Assembly (NCBI RefSeq): GCF_001494595.1
Contig: NZ_LN929908.1
Coordinates: forward strand, 806,001-870,000
Direction of reading: 5' to 3'
Source of the DNA: Mycobacterium sp. M26
GTDB taxonomy: Bacteria > Actinomycetota > Actinomycetes > Mycobacteriales > Mycobacteriaceae
DNA: 64,000 bases
Shown: positions 36,663 to 45,392 of the stretch, one piece after another
How positions within the stretch are numbered: position 1 is the stretch's first letter
Layout: each line of letters opens with the position of its first letter
Made by a program: the position numbers and the translations under genes
The notes under the pieces: generated by a model
Databases searched by the model: none
The model's input: the letters and a program-made list of their open reading frames with translations, nothing else
What the model was told of the DNA's origin: nothing

Positions 36663-38652
36663 TTGCCCGTTTGGCGTCCAGCTCGGAGGCCAGTGCCGCT
36701 CCGCCGACCACCTTCGGCTCGATCCCCTTGCCGCGCAGGGCATCCGCGAGGTCGCACACCGATTCCTGGCCGGCGCAGATCACGACGGTGTCGACGGCCA
36801 GCAGCTGGGCCCGCCGGCGTCTGGGGCCGAAGCTGATGTGCAGCCCCGCGTCGTCGATCCGCTCGTAGTTCACCCCGGACAGCTGGTGAACGCCCTTGGC
36901 CCGCAATGACGCCCGGTGGACCCACCCGGTGGTCCTGCCCAGTCCGCGGCCCTGCGGGCCGCTTCCGCGCTGCAGCAGCCACACCTCGCGGGCCGGGGGT
37001 GCCGGAACCGGTGTACCCAGCGCGCCGCGCGCCTCGGCGGGGTCGACGACTCCCCATTCGGCTTTCCACTCCTTGATGTTCAGGGTGGGTGACTCGACGG
37101 TGGTCAGCAGTTCTGCCACATCGAAACCGATTCCGCCCGCACCGATCACGGCCACCCGCGGCCCCACCGGCTTGGCCCCGGTGATCGCCTCGGGATAGCT
37201 GAGCACCATGGGGTGGTCGATGCCGGGAATATCGGGCACCCGCGGGCGCACCCCGGTGGCCAGCACGATGTCGTCGAATCGCGTCAGATCCTGCGCGCCG
37301 GCCCGGGTACCCAGACGGACGTCGACCCGATGCACGGTGAGCATCGTGGTGAAGTAGCGGATGGTCTGGCTGAACTCCTCTTTGCCGGGGATGCGGCGGG
37401 CCAGGTCGAACTGCCCGCCGATCGTGTCGGCGGCCTCGAACAGGGTGACCCGGTGGCCGCGCTGGGCGGCGCTGACCGCGGCGGCCAGACCCGCGGGCCC
37501 GGCGCCGACGACGGCCACCGAACGTGTTGTCCGGGTGGGGGAGAGCACCAGCTCGGTCTCATGACAGGCCCGCGGGTTGAGCAGGCAGGACACCGTGCGA
37601 TGCACGAACGCATGATCCAGGCAGGCCTGGTTGCAGGCGATGCAGGTGTTGATCTCGTCAGCCCGCCCGTCGCGGGCCTTGGCCACCCAGTCCGGGTCGG
37701 CCAGCAGCGGACGCGCCATCGAGATCGCCGAGACCGCGGTGTCGGTGAGGATCGCCTCGGCGGCCTGCGGCATGTTGATCCGATTGCTGGCGATCACCGG
37801 GATGTCGACGTGCCGGGCCACCGCATCGGAGATGTCGACGAATGCCCCGCCCGGCACCGAGGTCACGATCGTCGGCACCCGAGCCTCGTGCCAGCCGAAG
37901 CCGGAGTTGATCAGGCTGGCCCCGGCGGCCTCGACTTCGGTTGCCAGCGAGAGGATTTCATCCCAGCCCTGGCCGTCGGGGACGTAGTCGGCCATCGACA
38001 TCCGGTAGCAGATCAGGAACTCGGGACCGACGGCTGCCCGGGTGCGCGCGACGATCTCGACCGGAAGCCGCCGGCGTTTCTCCGGTGTGCCGCCCCACTC
38101 GTCGGTGCGCCGGTTGGTGCACGGCGCCAGGAACTGGTTGAGCAGATACCCTTCGCTGCCCATGATCTCGACGCCGTCGTACCCGGCCAGCTGCGCCAGC
38201 CGGGCGCACCGCACGAAATCGTCGATGGTCTGACGCACCCCGCGAGCGGAGAGCGCACGGGGCCGAAAAGGGTTGATGGGAGCCTTGATCGATGATGCGC
38301 TGACCGACAGCGGGTGGTACGCGTAGCGGCCGGCGTGCAGGATCTGCAGGAGGATCCGCCCGCCCGCGTCGTGCACCGCACCGGTGATCCGGCGGTGCCG
38401 GCGAGCCTGCCCGGCGGTGGTCAGCTCCGCGGCCAGCGGCAGCAGCCAGCCGGTGCGGTTGGGCGCGTAGCCGCCGGTGATGATCAGCCCGACCCCGCCG
38501 CGGGCGCGTTCGGCGAAGTAATGCGCCAGCCTGTCGGTGTGCGCGGCCCGGTCCTCCAGACCGGTGTGCATCGAGCCCATCACCACCCGGTTGGGCAGCC
38601 TGACGTGGCCGAGGTCCAGCGGGGACATCAGGGTCGGATACGTCTGGCTCAT
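36628..38652 (-). CDS. fadH: 2,4-dienoyl-CoA reductase (NADPH), FadH
   Basis: This 674-residue FMN/FAD/4Fe-4S enzyme reduces 2,4-dienoyl-CoA formed during beta-oxidation of polyunsaturated fatty acids. The N-terminal TIM barrel (Old Yellow Enzyme type, about 1-370) has QILHAGRYAYHP and GVEIMGSEGYLLNQFLAP with the active-site residues of E. coli FadH. The cluster ligands are CIACNQACLD and the following SCLLNP. The C-terminal half holds the FAD (VVGAGPAGLAAA) and NADPH (VAVIGAGGIGFDVAE) Rossmann folds. Start is the ATG at 38652 (MSQTYPTLMSP), the usual family N-terminus. Corresponds to Rv1175c. Confidence 0.94.
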   Translation of the reverse strand: MSQTYPTLMSPLDLGHVRLPNRVVMGSMHTGLEDRAAHTDRLAHYFAERARGGVGLIITGGYAPNRTGWLLPLAAELTTAGQARRHRRITGAVHDAGGRILLQILHAGRYAYHPLSVSASSIKAPINPFRPRALSARGVRQTIDDFVRCARLAQLAGYDGVEIMGSEGYLLNQFLAPCTNRRTDEWGGTPEKRRRLPVEIVARTRAAVGPEFLICYRMSMADYVPDGQGWDEILSLATEVEAAGASLINSGFGWHEARVPTIVTSVPGGAFVDISDAVARHVDIPVIASNRINMPQAAEAILTDTAVSAISMARPLLADPDWVAKARDGRADEINTCIACNQACLDHAFVHRTVSCLLNPRACHETELVLSPTRTTRSVAVVGAGPAGLAAAVSAAQRGHRVTLFEAADTIGGQFDLARRIPGKEEFSQTIRYFTTMLTVHRVDVRLGTRAGAQDLTRFDDIVLATGVRPRVPDIPGIDHPMVLSYPEAITGAKPVGPRVAVIGAGGIGFDVAELLTTVESPTLNIKEWKAEWGVVDPAEARGALGTPVPAPPAREVWLLQRGSGPQGRGLGRTTGWVHRASLRAKGVHQLSGVNYERIDDAGLHISFGPRRRRAQLLAVDTVVICAGQESVCDLADALRGKGIEPKVVGGAALASELDAKRAIKQGTEVAAAL

Positions 38653-38728
38653 CAGCCCCCGTTCTGCGCGTCGAGCGGCAAGAATGATCATCTTCTCCCA
38701 GTGCCGCAGCGTCCGGAAGGAGCTCATC

Positions 38729-39613
38729 ATGAGTGACTGCCAGCTGTGGTACGACTTCGACTTCTCCAGTGCGGCCGGGATGTACTCCCAACTCGGTGGC
38801 ACGCTGGCCGGTTTCGCCTTCGTGGCGATCACCCTGATGCTCAACCGTCAGCATCGCCGGGAGGCCCTCGGCGTCAAAGACCCCATCGAGGAACTCGTCC
38901 AGGACCGCCGCTGCGTGGCCGCGCTCGGCTGCTCGTTTCTGGGGCTGATCGCCACCACCACGCTGTATGCGACGGCCTCGGGTGAACAGACCTGCGCGCT
39001 GATCATGGGCCGGGGCGCCTCCGAGGAGGTGCTGGCCGGGGTGGCCTTCGCGTTCTCGCTCTACACGCTGCTGTTCGCGGCGGTTCAGCTGGTGTCGGCG
39101 GCGGCGCTGGGCACCCATCTGCGCTTCATCGTTGCGGTCATCACCCCGCCGATCGTGGTCGCCTTCATCATGGCCACCCTCGGCGATCTGGCGCTGTCGC
39201 TGGCCAGTCCGCCCGCCAACATCACCCCCGGTCAGCCCATCGACCCGGTGTGGACACCGCAGGGCCTGCAGTTATGGGAACGCAGCCAGTCGCTGGCGCC
39301 GTGGCTCACCGCCGGTGTCCTCGTGGTCGCCGCGGTGGTGTGGGCGGCCGGTATCCGGGTACGCCGCAGCAGCGGGCAGCCGACCCGCGTGGTGTCGGTG
39401 TCGCTGACGCTGTTGCCCTACGTCAGCCTGGGATTGGTGCTGTTCGCGGTGTGGCGGTCGCTGGAGCTGTCGGATCTGGACCCCGGCGATCGGATCAGTA
39501 CGGGTGAGGCGTGGTGGCTGGTCGGGATCTCGATGGCGATCGTCCTGGCGCAGAGCGTGAGCCTGTCCCTGGAACGCGGGGAGGAGTACGTGGAACTGCC
39601 CGGCGCGTCGTGA
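38729..39613 (+). CDS. Membrane protein of unknown function
   Basis: A 294-residue protein with seven or eight hydrophobic segments, starting MSDCQLWYDFDFSSAAGMYSQLGGTLAGFAF from an ATG preceded by GGAAGGAGC. An early charged loop contains LMLNRQHRREALGVKDPIEELVQDRRC. The segment YSQLGGTLAGFAFVAITLML is typical of small uncharacterised actinobacterial membrane proteins. It is divergent from fadH by 76 bases. No transport or enzymatic motif is visible. Confidence 0.75.
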   Translation: MSDCQLWYDFDFSSAAGMYSQLGGTLAGFAFVAITLMLNRQHRREALGVKDPIEELVQDRRCVAALGCSFLGLIATTTLYATASGEQTCALIMGRGASEEVLAGVAFAFSLYTLLFAAVQLVSAAALGTHLRFIVAVITPPIVVAFIMATLGDLALSLASPPANITPGQPIDPVWTPQGLQLWERSQSLAPWLTAGVLVVAAVVWAAGIRVRRSSGQPTRVVSVSLTLLPYVSLGLVLFAVWRSLELSDLDPGDRISTGEAWWLVGISMAIVLAQSVSLSLERGEEYVELPGAS

Positions 39614-39789
39614 CCGTATTCGGGTCGAACTCCGCGGCGCGGGATGGCTAATATACGCAACGTCTAGTATCAGTAACCACGCAGAAGTTAGGGCACACTG
39701 ACTCAGCCGTCGGGGTGCCGACATCGGATACTGGGCCCTCAGTACCGCGCCAGAGACCTACAGCCAACTGCAGACCGAGGAGAACGTTC

Positions 39790-40113
39790 GTGACGTACAC
39801 GATTGCCGAACCCTGCGTCGACATCAAAGACAAGGCATGTATCGAGGAGTGCCCCGTCGACTGCATCTATGAGGGTGCACGCATGCTGTACATCCACCCC
39901 GACGAATGCGTCGACTGCGGTGCATGCGAGCCGGTCTGCCCCGTGGAGGCGATCTACTACGAGGACGACGTCCCGGATCAGTGGTCGCAGTACACCCAGA
40001 TCAACGCTGACTTCTTCGCCGAGCTGGGCTCGCCGGGCGGTGCGTCGAAGGTCGGCCAGACCGACAACGACCCGCAGGTGATCAAGGACCTGCCGCCCAA
40101 GGAAGAAGACTGA
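39790..40113 (+). CDS. fdxC: 7Fe ferredoxin FdxC
   Basis: A 107-residue ferredoxin with one 3Fe-4S and one 4Fe-4S cluster. The first group of Cys lies in CVDIKDKACIEECPVDC, the second in CVDCGACEPVCP, the order of mycobacterial FdxA/FdxC proteins. The C-terminal 50 residues are the usual acidic extension. Start is a GTG at 39790 after GAGGAGAAC. It precedes the aminotransferase gene by 14 bases, as in Rv1177-Rv1178, and is probably cotranscribed. Confidence 0.94.
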   Translation: MTYTIAEPCVDIKDKACIEECPVDCIYEGARMLYIHPDECVDCGACEPVCPVEAIYYEDDVPDQWSQYTQINADFFAELGSPGGASKVGQTDNDPQVIKDLPPKEED

Positions 40114-40127
40114 CGGCCCACCACCCG

Positions 40128-41234
40128 TTGCGCGCCCGGCGGGTCTCGGGACGACTTCCGGTCTTCCCCTGGGACACCCTCGCCGACGTGACCGCCACCG
40201 CCCGGGCTCATCCGGGCGGCATCGTCGACCTCTCGGTCGGTACGCCGGTGGACGAGGTTGCCCCCGTCATCCGCGAGGCCCTGGCCGCTGCCAGTGGCGC
40301 GCCGGGCTATCCCACGACGGCAGGCACCCCGGCGCTGCGGGCGTCGGCGGTGGCCGCGCTGCAGCGCCGCTACGGCATCACCGGCCTGGCTGAACACGCC
40401 GTGCTCCCGGTGATCGGCACCAAGGAGCTCATCGCCTGGCTGCCGACACTGCTCGGCCTGGGATCTGACGACCTGGTCGTGGTCCCCGAGCTGGCCTATC
40501 CGACCTATGAGGTCGGTGCGCTGCTGGCCGGTGCACCGGTGGTTGCCGCCGATTCGCTGACCCAGCTGGGCCCGCAGTCGCCGGCGTTGGTCTTCATCAA
40601 CTCACCCAGCAACCCGACGGGCCGGGTGCTGGGCGTCGAGCATCTGCGCAAGGTGGTCGAGTGGGCCCGCGAGCGCGGTGCGCTGGTGGCCTCCGATGAG
40701 TGCTATCTCGGTCTGGGCTGGACCGAGCGGCCCGTCTCGGTACTGCACCCCGACGTCAGCGGCGGTGACCACACCGGCCTGCTCGCGGTGCACTCGCTGT
40801 CGAAGACCTCGTCGCTGGCCGGCTATCGCGCCGGCTTCGTTGCCGGCGACGCCGAGGTGGTGGGCGAGTTGCTCGCCGTGCGCAAGCACGCCGGGATGAT
40901 GGTGCCCACGCCGGTTCAGGCCGCCATGGTCGCCGCCCTGGACGACGACGACCACGAACGTGTGCAGCGCGAGCGCTACGCCGCGCGCCGCGAGGTGCTG
41001 CTGGCCGCCTTCCGGTCGGCCGGATTCACCGTCGACCACTCCGAGGCGGGCCTGTATCTGTGGGCCACCCGTGGTGAGCCCTGCCGGGACACTCTGGCCT
41101 GGCTGGCCGAGCGCGGCATCCTGGTGGCGCCAGGCGAGTTCTACGGCCCGCGCGGCGCCCACCACGTCCGGGTGGCGCTGACCGCCACCGACGAACGTAT
41201 CTCCGCCGCGGCGGAGCGGCTGGGCCAGCAGTAG
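40128..41234 (+). CDS. dapC: Succinyldiaminopimelate transaminase DapC-type aminotransferase
   Basis: A 368-residue class I/II PLP aminotransferase; this family converts N-succinyl-2-amino-6-ketopimelate to N-succinyl-diaminopimelate. The Schiff-base Lys is in SLSKTSSLAGYRAGF, and SPSNPTGR and the Arg near HHVRVALT bind PLP and the carboxylate. Start is an uncommon TTG at 40128, which keeps the conserved SGRLPVFPWDTLADV N-terminus; no ATG or GTG start upstream fits. With dapD and dapE also in this window, three steps of the succinylase lysine/peptidoglycan route are close together. Corresponds to Rv1178c/Rv1178, annotated as probable aminotransferase; activity is inferred from the family. Confidence 0.85.
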   Translation: MRARRVSGRLPVFPWDTLADVTATARAHPGGIVDLSVGTPVDEVAPVIREALAAASGAPGYPTTAGTPALRASAVAALQRRYGITGLAEHAVLPVIGTKELIAWLPTLLGLGSDDLVVVPELAYPTYEVGALLAGAPVVAADSLTQLGPQSPALVFINSPSNPTGRVLGVEHLRKVVEWARERGALVASDECYLGLGWTERPVSVLHPDVSGGDHTGLLAVHSLSKTSSLAGYRAGFVAGDAEVVGELLAVRKHAGMMVPTPVQAAMVAALDDDDHERVQRERYAARREVLLAAFRSAGFTVDHSEAGLYLWATRGEPCRDTLAWLAERGILVAPGEFYGPRGAHHVRVALTATDERISAAAERLGQQ

Positions 41235-41279
41235 CAGGCCCAACCGCCCCGCACGTGAAGCGGAGTCAATGCAGTTGTG

Positions 41280-41918
41280 TCAGTTCATGTTCCAGGGTTC
41301 GCCGTAGGTGGTGACGCTGTCACCGGCCTTGGAGATCAGGCGGGCGAACGGACGCAGCAGCACACCGCCGGCCGCACCGGTCACGGTGCCGTGGGCGTTG
41401 GCCACGGCCACCGAGCCGTTGGGGCCTTCGACGTCCACCGAGAAGGTGGCGACTTCCTGGATACCGGGGCCATTGCCCAGGTCAGCGCTGATCGACACAC
41501 CCGGGAACAGGTTCGGGGTGATGACCGAGCCCAGCGGGTTGAAACCCGTCGGGGAGATATCGGCGTCATCGAGCAGGATGTTGGGGGTGGTGTAGCTGAA
41601 GTTGATACCCACACCCAGTGACCACGGGAAGCCGACCTGGTAGCCCAGCTCCAAGGTGCCCGCGAACTCGTCGGCACCGGGGCCCACGACGCTGTAGACA
41701 GCCTTGCCAGAGTGGAACCACTCACGGGTCAGCCGGTTGCGGTCCAGGGGGAACACGCCGTCCAGGAAGGTGTCCCACTGCTGAATCGTCAGGGTCCGGC
41801 CACCGCCGTCCACCAGACTCAATTGATTGTCCAACCCGGCATTGGACGTTCCATTGCCGACGAACAGTGCCGCCATGGCGGCGATCAACGCCACCAGCAC
41901 TCGACCCATGTATTTCAT
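41280..41918 (-). CDS. MspA-family outer-membrane porin
   Basis: MspA porins are octameric, goblet-shaped channels in the mycobacterial outer membrane that admit sugars, phosphate and other small hydrophilic molecules. The 212-residue precursor has a 27-residue signal peptide ending SNA, then a mature part starting GLDNQLSLVDG. Near-identical blocks to MspA are visible (LDRNRLTREWFHSG, GFPWSLGVGINFSYTTPN, ITPNLFPGVSISADLGNGPGIQEVATFSVDV). The constriction Asp residues 90, 91 and 93 are kept in LLDDADI; Gly92 of MspA is Ala here, and one residue is inserted in the following loop. Tubercle bacilli lack this family, which supports a rapid grower. Confidence 0.95.
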   Translation of the reverse strand: MKYMGRVLVALIAAMAALFVGNGTSNAGLDNQLSLVDGGGRTLTIQQWDTFLDGVFPLDRNRLTREWFHSGKAVYSVVGPGADEFAGTLELGYQVGFPWSLGVGINFSYTTPNILLDDADISPTGFNPLGSVITPNLFPGVSISADLGNGPGIQEVATFSVDVEGPNGSVAVANAHGTVTGAAGGVLLRPFARLISKAGDSVTTYGEPWNMN

Positions 41919-42088
41919 GCTGACCCCTTAGTGCTTCGACGGTGAGTCGGAGGGCCCCGCGTTCACCGAGGTTTCTATTGCTGCCCGGACGGGACCGCGG
42001 ACCTGCGGCGTGGATGGACGACCACGTGACAGGGCTCACAGCCAGTCATGACAAAAGCCTCATCGGCACCAGTAACCACATCGTTACC

Positions 42089-42108
42089 AATTTTCTCGGA
42101 AAATTTTT
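42089..42108 (-). terminator. AT-rich hairpin after pruC
   Basis: AATTTTC (42089-42095) pairs with GAAAATT (42099-42105) around a 3-base loop, with a T run to 42108 on the plus strand. It sits 10-30 bases past the pruC stop in the leftward direction. It is weak and the U run lies on the plus strand, so it may only be a local AT-rich structure. Confidence 0.3.
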
Positions 42109-42117
42109 AGCGCACGC

Positions 42118-43674
42118 TCAGGCAGTGGCCCGCAGGCTCAGCGCCAGCAGCAGCCGTACGTCCGGATCGGCCAGCGAGGTGGCCATCACCTGCTCGATCC
42201 GGCGGACCCGGTAGCGCACGGTGTTCGGGTGCACGTGCAGCTCGGCGGCGGCTGCGGCGATATCGCCGAAGCTGTCCAGGTAGGCCGCCAACGTGGCGGC
42301 CAGCACCGGCTCGAGTTCGCGCAGCCGGCGCACCCGCGGATCGACCAGCCGCTCATTGGCGCCGATCATCGTGACGATCTCGTCGAGCAGCACCGTGGTG
42401 CGCGCCTGCGCCAAGGTGGTCACCTGCCCGATGGCCACCGGGTGACGTTCGGCGCTGTCGAGCACCCGGTCGATCTCCCGGCGGGCACCGGCCACCGCGC
42501 CCAGACCGGCCACCGGTGCGGCGATCACCGCCCGCAGTTCCAGCCCGAGTTCGGTGCGCAGGGTGGCGATCGTGCCGCGGATCCAGGACACCACCGGCCC
42601 GGTGCGCCCGGAATCGGGCAGCAACACGTAGACCCGCGAACCGTTCGAGCCGACCTGTGCGTCCGGGCGAAAAGCGCTGGCGCTCAACGCCAGAACGTCA
42701 ACCAGGCGGGGATGCTCAGTGCGGGTGTCGAAGCCGATCACCGCCGCACGGCCCTCGGCCGCCACGCCGAGTTCGCGGGCTAGGTCGGCGATGTCGGTAT
42801 CGGTGTCGGCCAGCCCGAGCACCTGTTGCACGGCCAGCAGATGCGCCGACGGCCGCGCCGCCAGCCGGGCCATGATGCGGGCGGCCAGCACCGCCGCGCC
42901 GCGCAGCACGTCCTCGGCGTCGTCGGCCAGTGGCCGGGAGCCCTGCTGCACCCAGATGGTGCCCATGAACCGGGCGTCGGGCCGGTGGATGCCGATGGCC
43001 AGCCGGGGCCGTAACCCCAGCGCGGGCCGCTCGTCGACGCTGACCACCTCACTGCCCGCACGCAGGATGTCGAAGATGCCCCACTGGGCGATCCATTGCA
43101 GGTGTTCGGGCGGGCCAGCACGGCCCAGGATGGACAGCCGGCGCAGTTCGTCGGCCTCGTCGTTGGATGCCGAGTAGGCCAGCACATGGGACTGGTCGTC
43201 CTCGATGCTGACCATCCCGTGGGTGCGGTCCGCGATGGACTGGGCCAGGGCGAACAGGTCGGTGCCCGAATCCGAGACCGGGTCGGCGCGGCGCGCCTCG
43301 AAGACGTGGTTGACCAGGCGATACAACCGTTCCCAGCGGGCCTTGGGGTCGACGGCCACCACCGCGGTGCCCACCGCGGTGGCACGGGCGACGACGGCAT
43401 CGGACGGCTCCTTGACGAAGATTGCCGCCGGGGCGCCGTGAGCGGTGGTCTGCCGGTCGATCCACCGGGCCGCATCGGAGGCGCCGATGCCGAGCAGGAA
43501 GAAGACGTCGGCCGAGCCCGCGCTCACCGCGAGCCCGAGCCGGACGTCATCGGAGTCGATGAGGGCCGCCGACCGCACCGGCACATCCAGCCCGCGGGGT
43601 GCCTCGACGAGCCGGACCAGCGTGGCATCCAGCGCCAACACCAGTTGGCCGAGCCCGACACCGGTGGAGCGCAT
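42118..43674 (-). CDS. pruC: PucR-family proline-utilisation regulator
   Basis: A 518-residue PucR-type transcription factor with a GAF-like sensor region in the middle (FALAQSIADRTHGMVSIED, about 140-240) and a C-terminal PucR helix-turn-helix (LAATLAAYLDSFGDIAAAAAELHVHPNTVRYRVRRIEQ, about 455-495). Divergent from the proline catabolic genes, it corresponds to Rv1186c, known as PruC, an activator of proline dehydrogenase and P5C dehydrogenase genes in mycobacteria. The intergenic gap of 83 bases carries a near-palindrome (43708-43723) that may be its operator. Confidence 0.9.
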   Translation of the reverse strand: MRSTGVGLGQLVLALDATLVRLVEAPRGLDVPVRSAALIDSDDVRLGLAVSAGSADVFFLLGIGASDAARWIDRQTTAHGAPAAIFVKEPSDAVVARATAVGTAVVAVDPKARWERLYRLVNHVFEARRADPVSDSGTDLFALAQSIADRTHGMVSIEDDQSHVLAYSASNDEADELRRLSILGRAGPPEHLQWIAQWGIFDILRAGSEVVSVDERPALGLRPRLAIGIHRPDARFMGTIWVQQGSRPLADDAEDVLRGAAVLAARIMARLAARPSAHLLAVQQVLGLADTDTDIADLARELGVAAEGRAAVIGFDTRTEHPRLVDVLALSASAFRPDAQVGSNGSRVYVLLPDSGRTGPVVSWIRGTIATLRTELGLELRAVIAAPVAGLGAVAGARREIDRVLDSAERHPVAIGQVTTLAQARTTVLLDEIVTMIGANERLVDPRVRRLRELEPVLAATLAAYLDSFGDIAAAAAELHVHPNTVRYRVRRIEQVMATSLADPDVRLLLALSLRATA

Positions 43675-43707
43675 GTTGTCGGATTCTACTAGTAGGTGCA
43701 GTAACTC

Positions 43708-43723
43708 TTGGCTGATCGGCCAA
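43708..43723. promoter_or_regulatory. Near-palindromic operator candidate, pruC/pruA
   Basis: TTGGCTGATCGGCCAA is a 16-bp palindrome with a single mismatched pair, centred in the 83-base divergent gap. A second TTGGCC half-site occurs at 43736-43741. The place and symmetry suit the dimeric PucR-type regulator encoded next door. Confidence 0.45.
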
Positions 43724-43757
43724 CAGATTGTGCGGTTGGCCAGGCGATCCTTGTGCC

Positions 43758-45392
43758 ATGGACGCCCGCACCGATGTACCCGCCCCGGCCAACGAGCCGG
43801 TCCACGACTACGCGCCCCACTCCGCCGAACGCGCCCGCCTCACCACGGCGCTGCGTGACCTGTCCGCCAACCCGATCGACCTGCCGCACGTCATCGCCGG
43901 CCGCCACGCCATGGGTGACGGTGACCGGATCGACGTCGTGCAGCCGCACCGGCACGCGGCGCGGCTGGGCACCCTGACCAACGCCACCGCCGCCGAAGGC
44001 GCCGCCGCGGTGGATGCGGCGATGGCCGCCAAGGCGGACTGGGCCGCGACGTCATTCGACGACCGGGCCGCGGTGTTCCTGCGCGCCGCCGACCTGCTGG
44101 CCGGGCCGTGGCGGGAGAAGATCGCCGCCGCCACCATGCTCGGCCAGTCCAAGACCGCCTACCAGGCCGAGATCGACGCCCCCTGCGAACTCGTCGACTT
44201 CTGGCGATTCAACGTCGCCTTCGCCCGGCAGATCCTGGCCCAGCAGCCGGTCAGCGGGCCCGGCGTCTGGAACCGCACCGACTACCGGCCGCTGGACGGC
44301 TTCGTCTACGCGATCACCCCGTTCAACTTCACCGCGATCGCCGGCAACCTGCCCACCGCGCCCGCGCTGATGGGCAACACCGTGGTGTGGAAGCCGTCGA
44401 TCACCCAGAGCTTCGCCGCCTACCTGACGATGCAGGTGCTCGAGGCCGCCGGCCTGCCACCGGGCGTGATCAACCTCGTTGCCGGCGACGGCTACGCGGT
44501 CTCCGATGTGGTGCTCGCCGACCGCCGGCTGTCCGGTATCCACTTCACCGGCTCCACGGCCACCTTCCAGCACCTGTGGCGCGAGGTCGGCACCCGCATC
44601 GCCGACTACGACAGCTACCCGCGGCTGGTCGGCGAGACCGGTGGCAAGGACTTCGTCCTCGCCCACACCTCGGCCGACCCGGATGTGTTGCGCACCGCGC
44701 TGATTCGCGGCGCCTTCGACTACCAGGGCCAGAAGTGCTCGGCGGCCTCGCGGGCGTTCATCCCACGCTCGGTGTGGCAGCGGATGGGCGATGACTTCCT
44801 GGCCGCCACCGAGGCGCTGAGCTACGGCGACGTCACCGACCTGTCCCACTACGGCGGTGCGGTGATCGACGCCCGCTCCTTCGCCAAGAACGCCGCGGCC
44901 ATCGATCGCGCCAAGAGCGCGCCCGGGGTGACGGTCGCCGTGGGCGGCGAATGTGACGACAGCGAAGGCTATTTCGTGCGGCCCACCGTGCTGCTGTCCG
45001 ACGACCCGGGTGACGAGGCGTTCCGCACCGAGTACTTCGGGCCGATCCTGGCCGTCCACGTCTATCCCGACGAGCAGTTCGACGACATCCTCGATGTGGT
45101 TGACGGCGGGTCGCGCTACGCGCTGACCGGTGCGGTGATCGCCGACGACCGGGCCGCGGTGGCCACGGCCGCCGACCGGCTGCGGTTCGCGGCGGGCAAC
45201 TTCTACGTCAACGACAAGCCGACCGGTGCGGTGGTGGGCCAGCAGCCCTTCGGCGGCTCACGGGCGTCGGGCACCAATGACAAGGCCGGCTCTGCGCTGA
45301 ACCTGCTGCGCTGGACCTCGGCGCGCTCCATCAAGGAGACCTTCGTCCCGCCCACTGATCACCGGTACCCGCACATGGAGGCCCAGTCATGA
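43758..45392 (+). CDS. pruA: 1-pyrroline-5-carboxylate dehydrogenase
   Basis: PruA (rocA, Rv1187) oxidises P5C/glutamate semialdehyde to glutamate with NAD+, the second step of proline breakdown. The 544-residue ALDH-family protein has the catalytic Cys in DYQGQKCSAASR and the general-base Glu in LVGETGGKDF, with the NAD-binding segment FTGSTATFQHL. The ATG at 43758 gives the normal MDARTDVPAPANEP start; a short extension upstream would enter the pruC/pruA operator. Its stop codon region overlaps putB as ATGA, so the two are coupled. Confidence 0.95.
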   Translation: MDARTDVPAPANEPVHDYAPHSAERARLTTALRDLSANPIDLPHVIAGRHAMGDGDRIDVVQPHRHAARLGTLTNATAAEGAAAVDAAMAAKADWAATSFDDRAAVFLRAADLLAGPWREKIAAATMLGQSKTAYQAEIDAPCELVDFWRFNVAFARQILAQQPVSGPGVWNRTDYRPLDGFVYAITPFNFTAIAGNLPTAPALMGNTVVWKPSITQSFAAYLTMQVLEAAGLPPGVINLVAGDGYAVSDVVLADRRLSGIHFTGSTATFQHLWREVGTRIADYDSYPRLVGETGGKDFVLAHTSADPDVLRTALIRGAFDYQGQKCSAASRAFIPRSVWQRMGDDFLAATEALSYGDVTDLSHYGGAVIDARSFAKNAAAIDRAKSAPGVTVAVGGECDDSEGYFVRPTVLLSDDPGDEAFRTEYFGPILAVHVYPDEQFDDILDVVDGGSRYALTGAVIADDRAAVATAADRLRFAAGNFYVNDKPTGAVVGQQPFGGSRASGTNDKAGSALNLLRWTSARSIKETFVPPTDHRYPHMEAQS

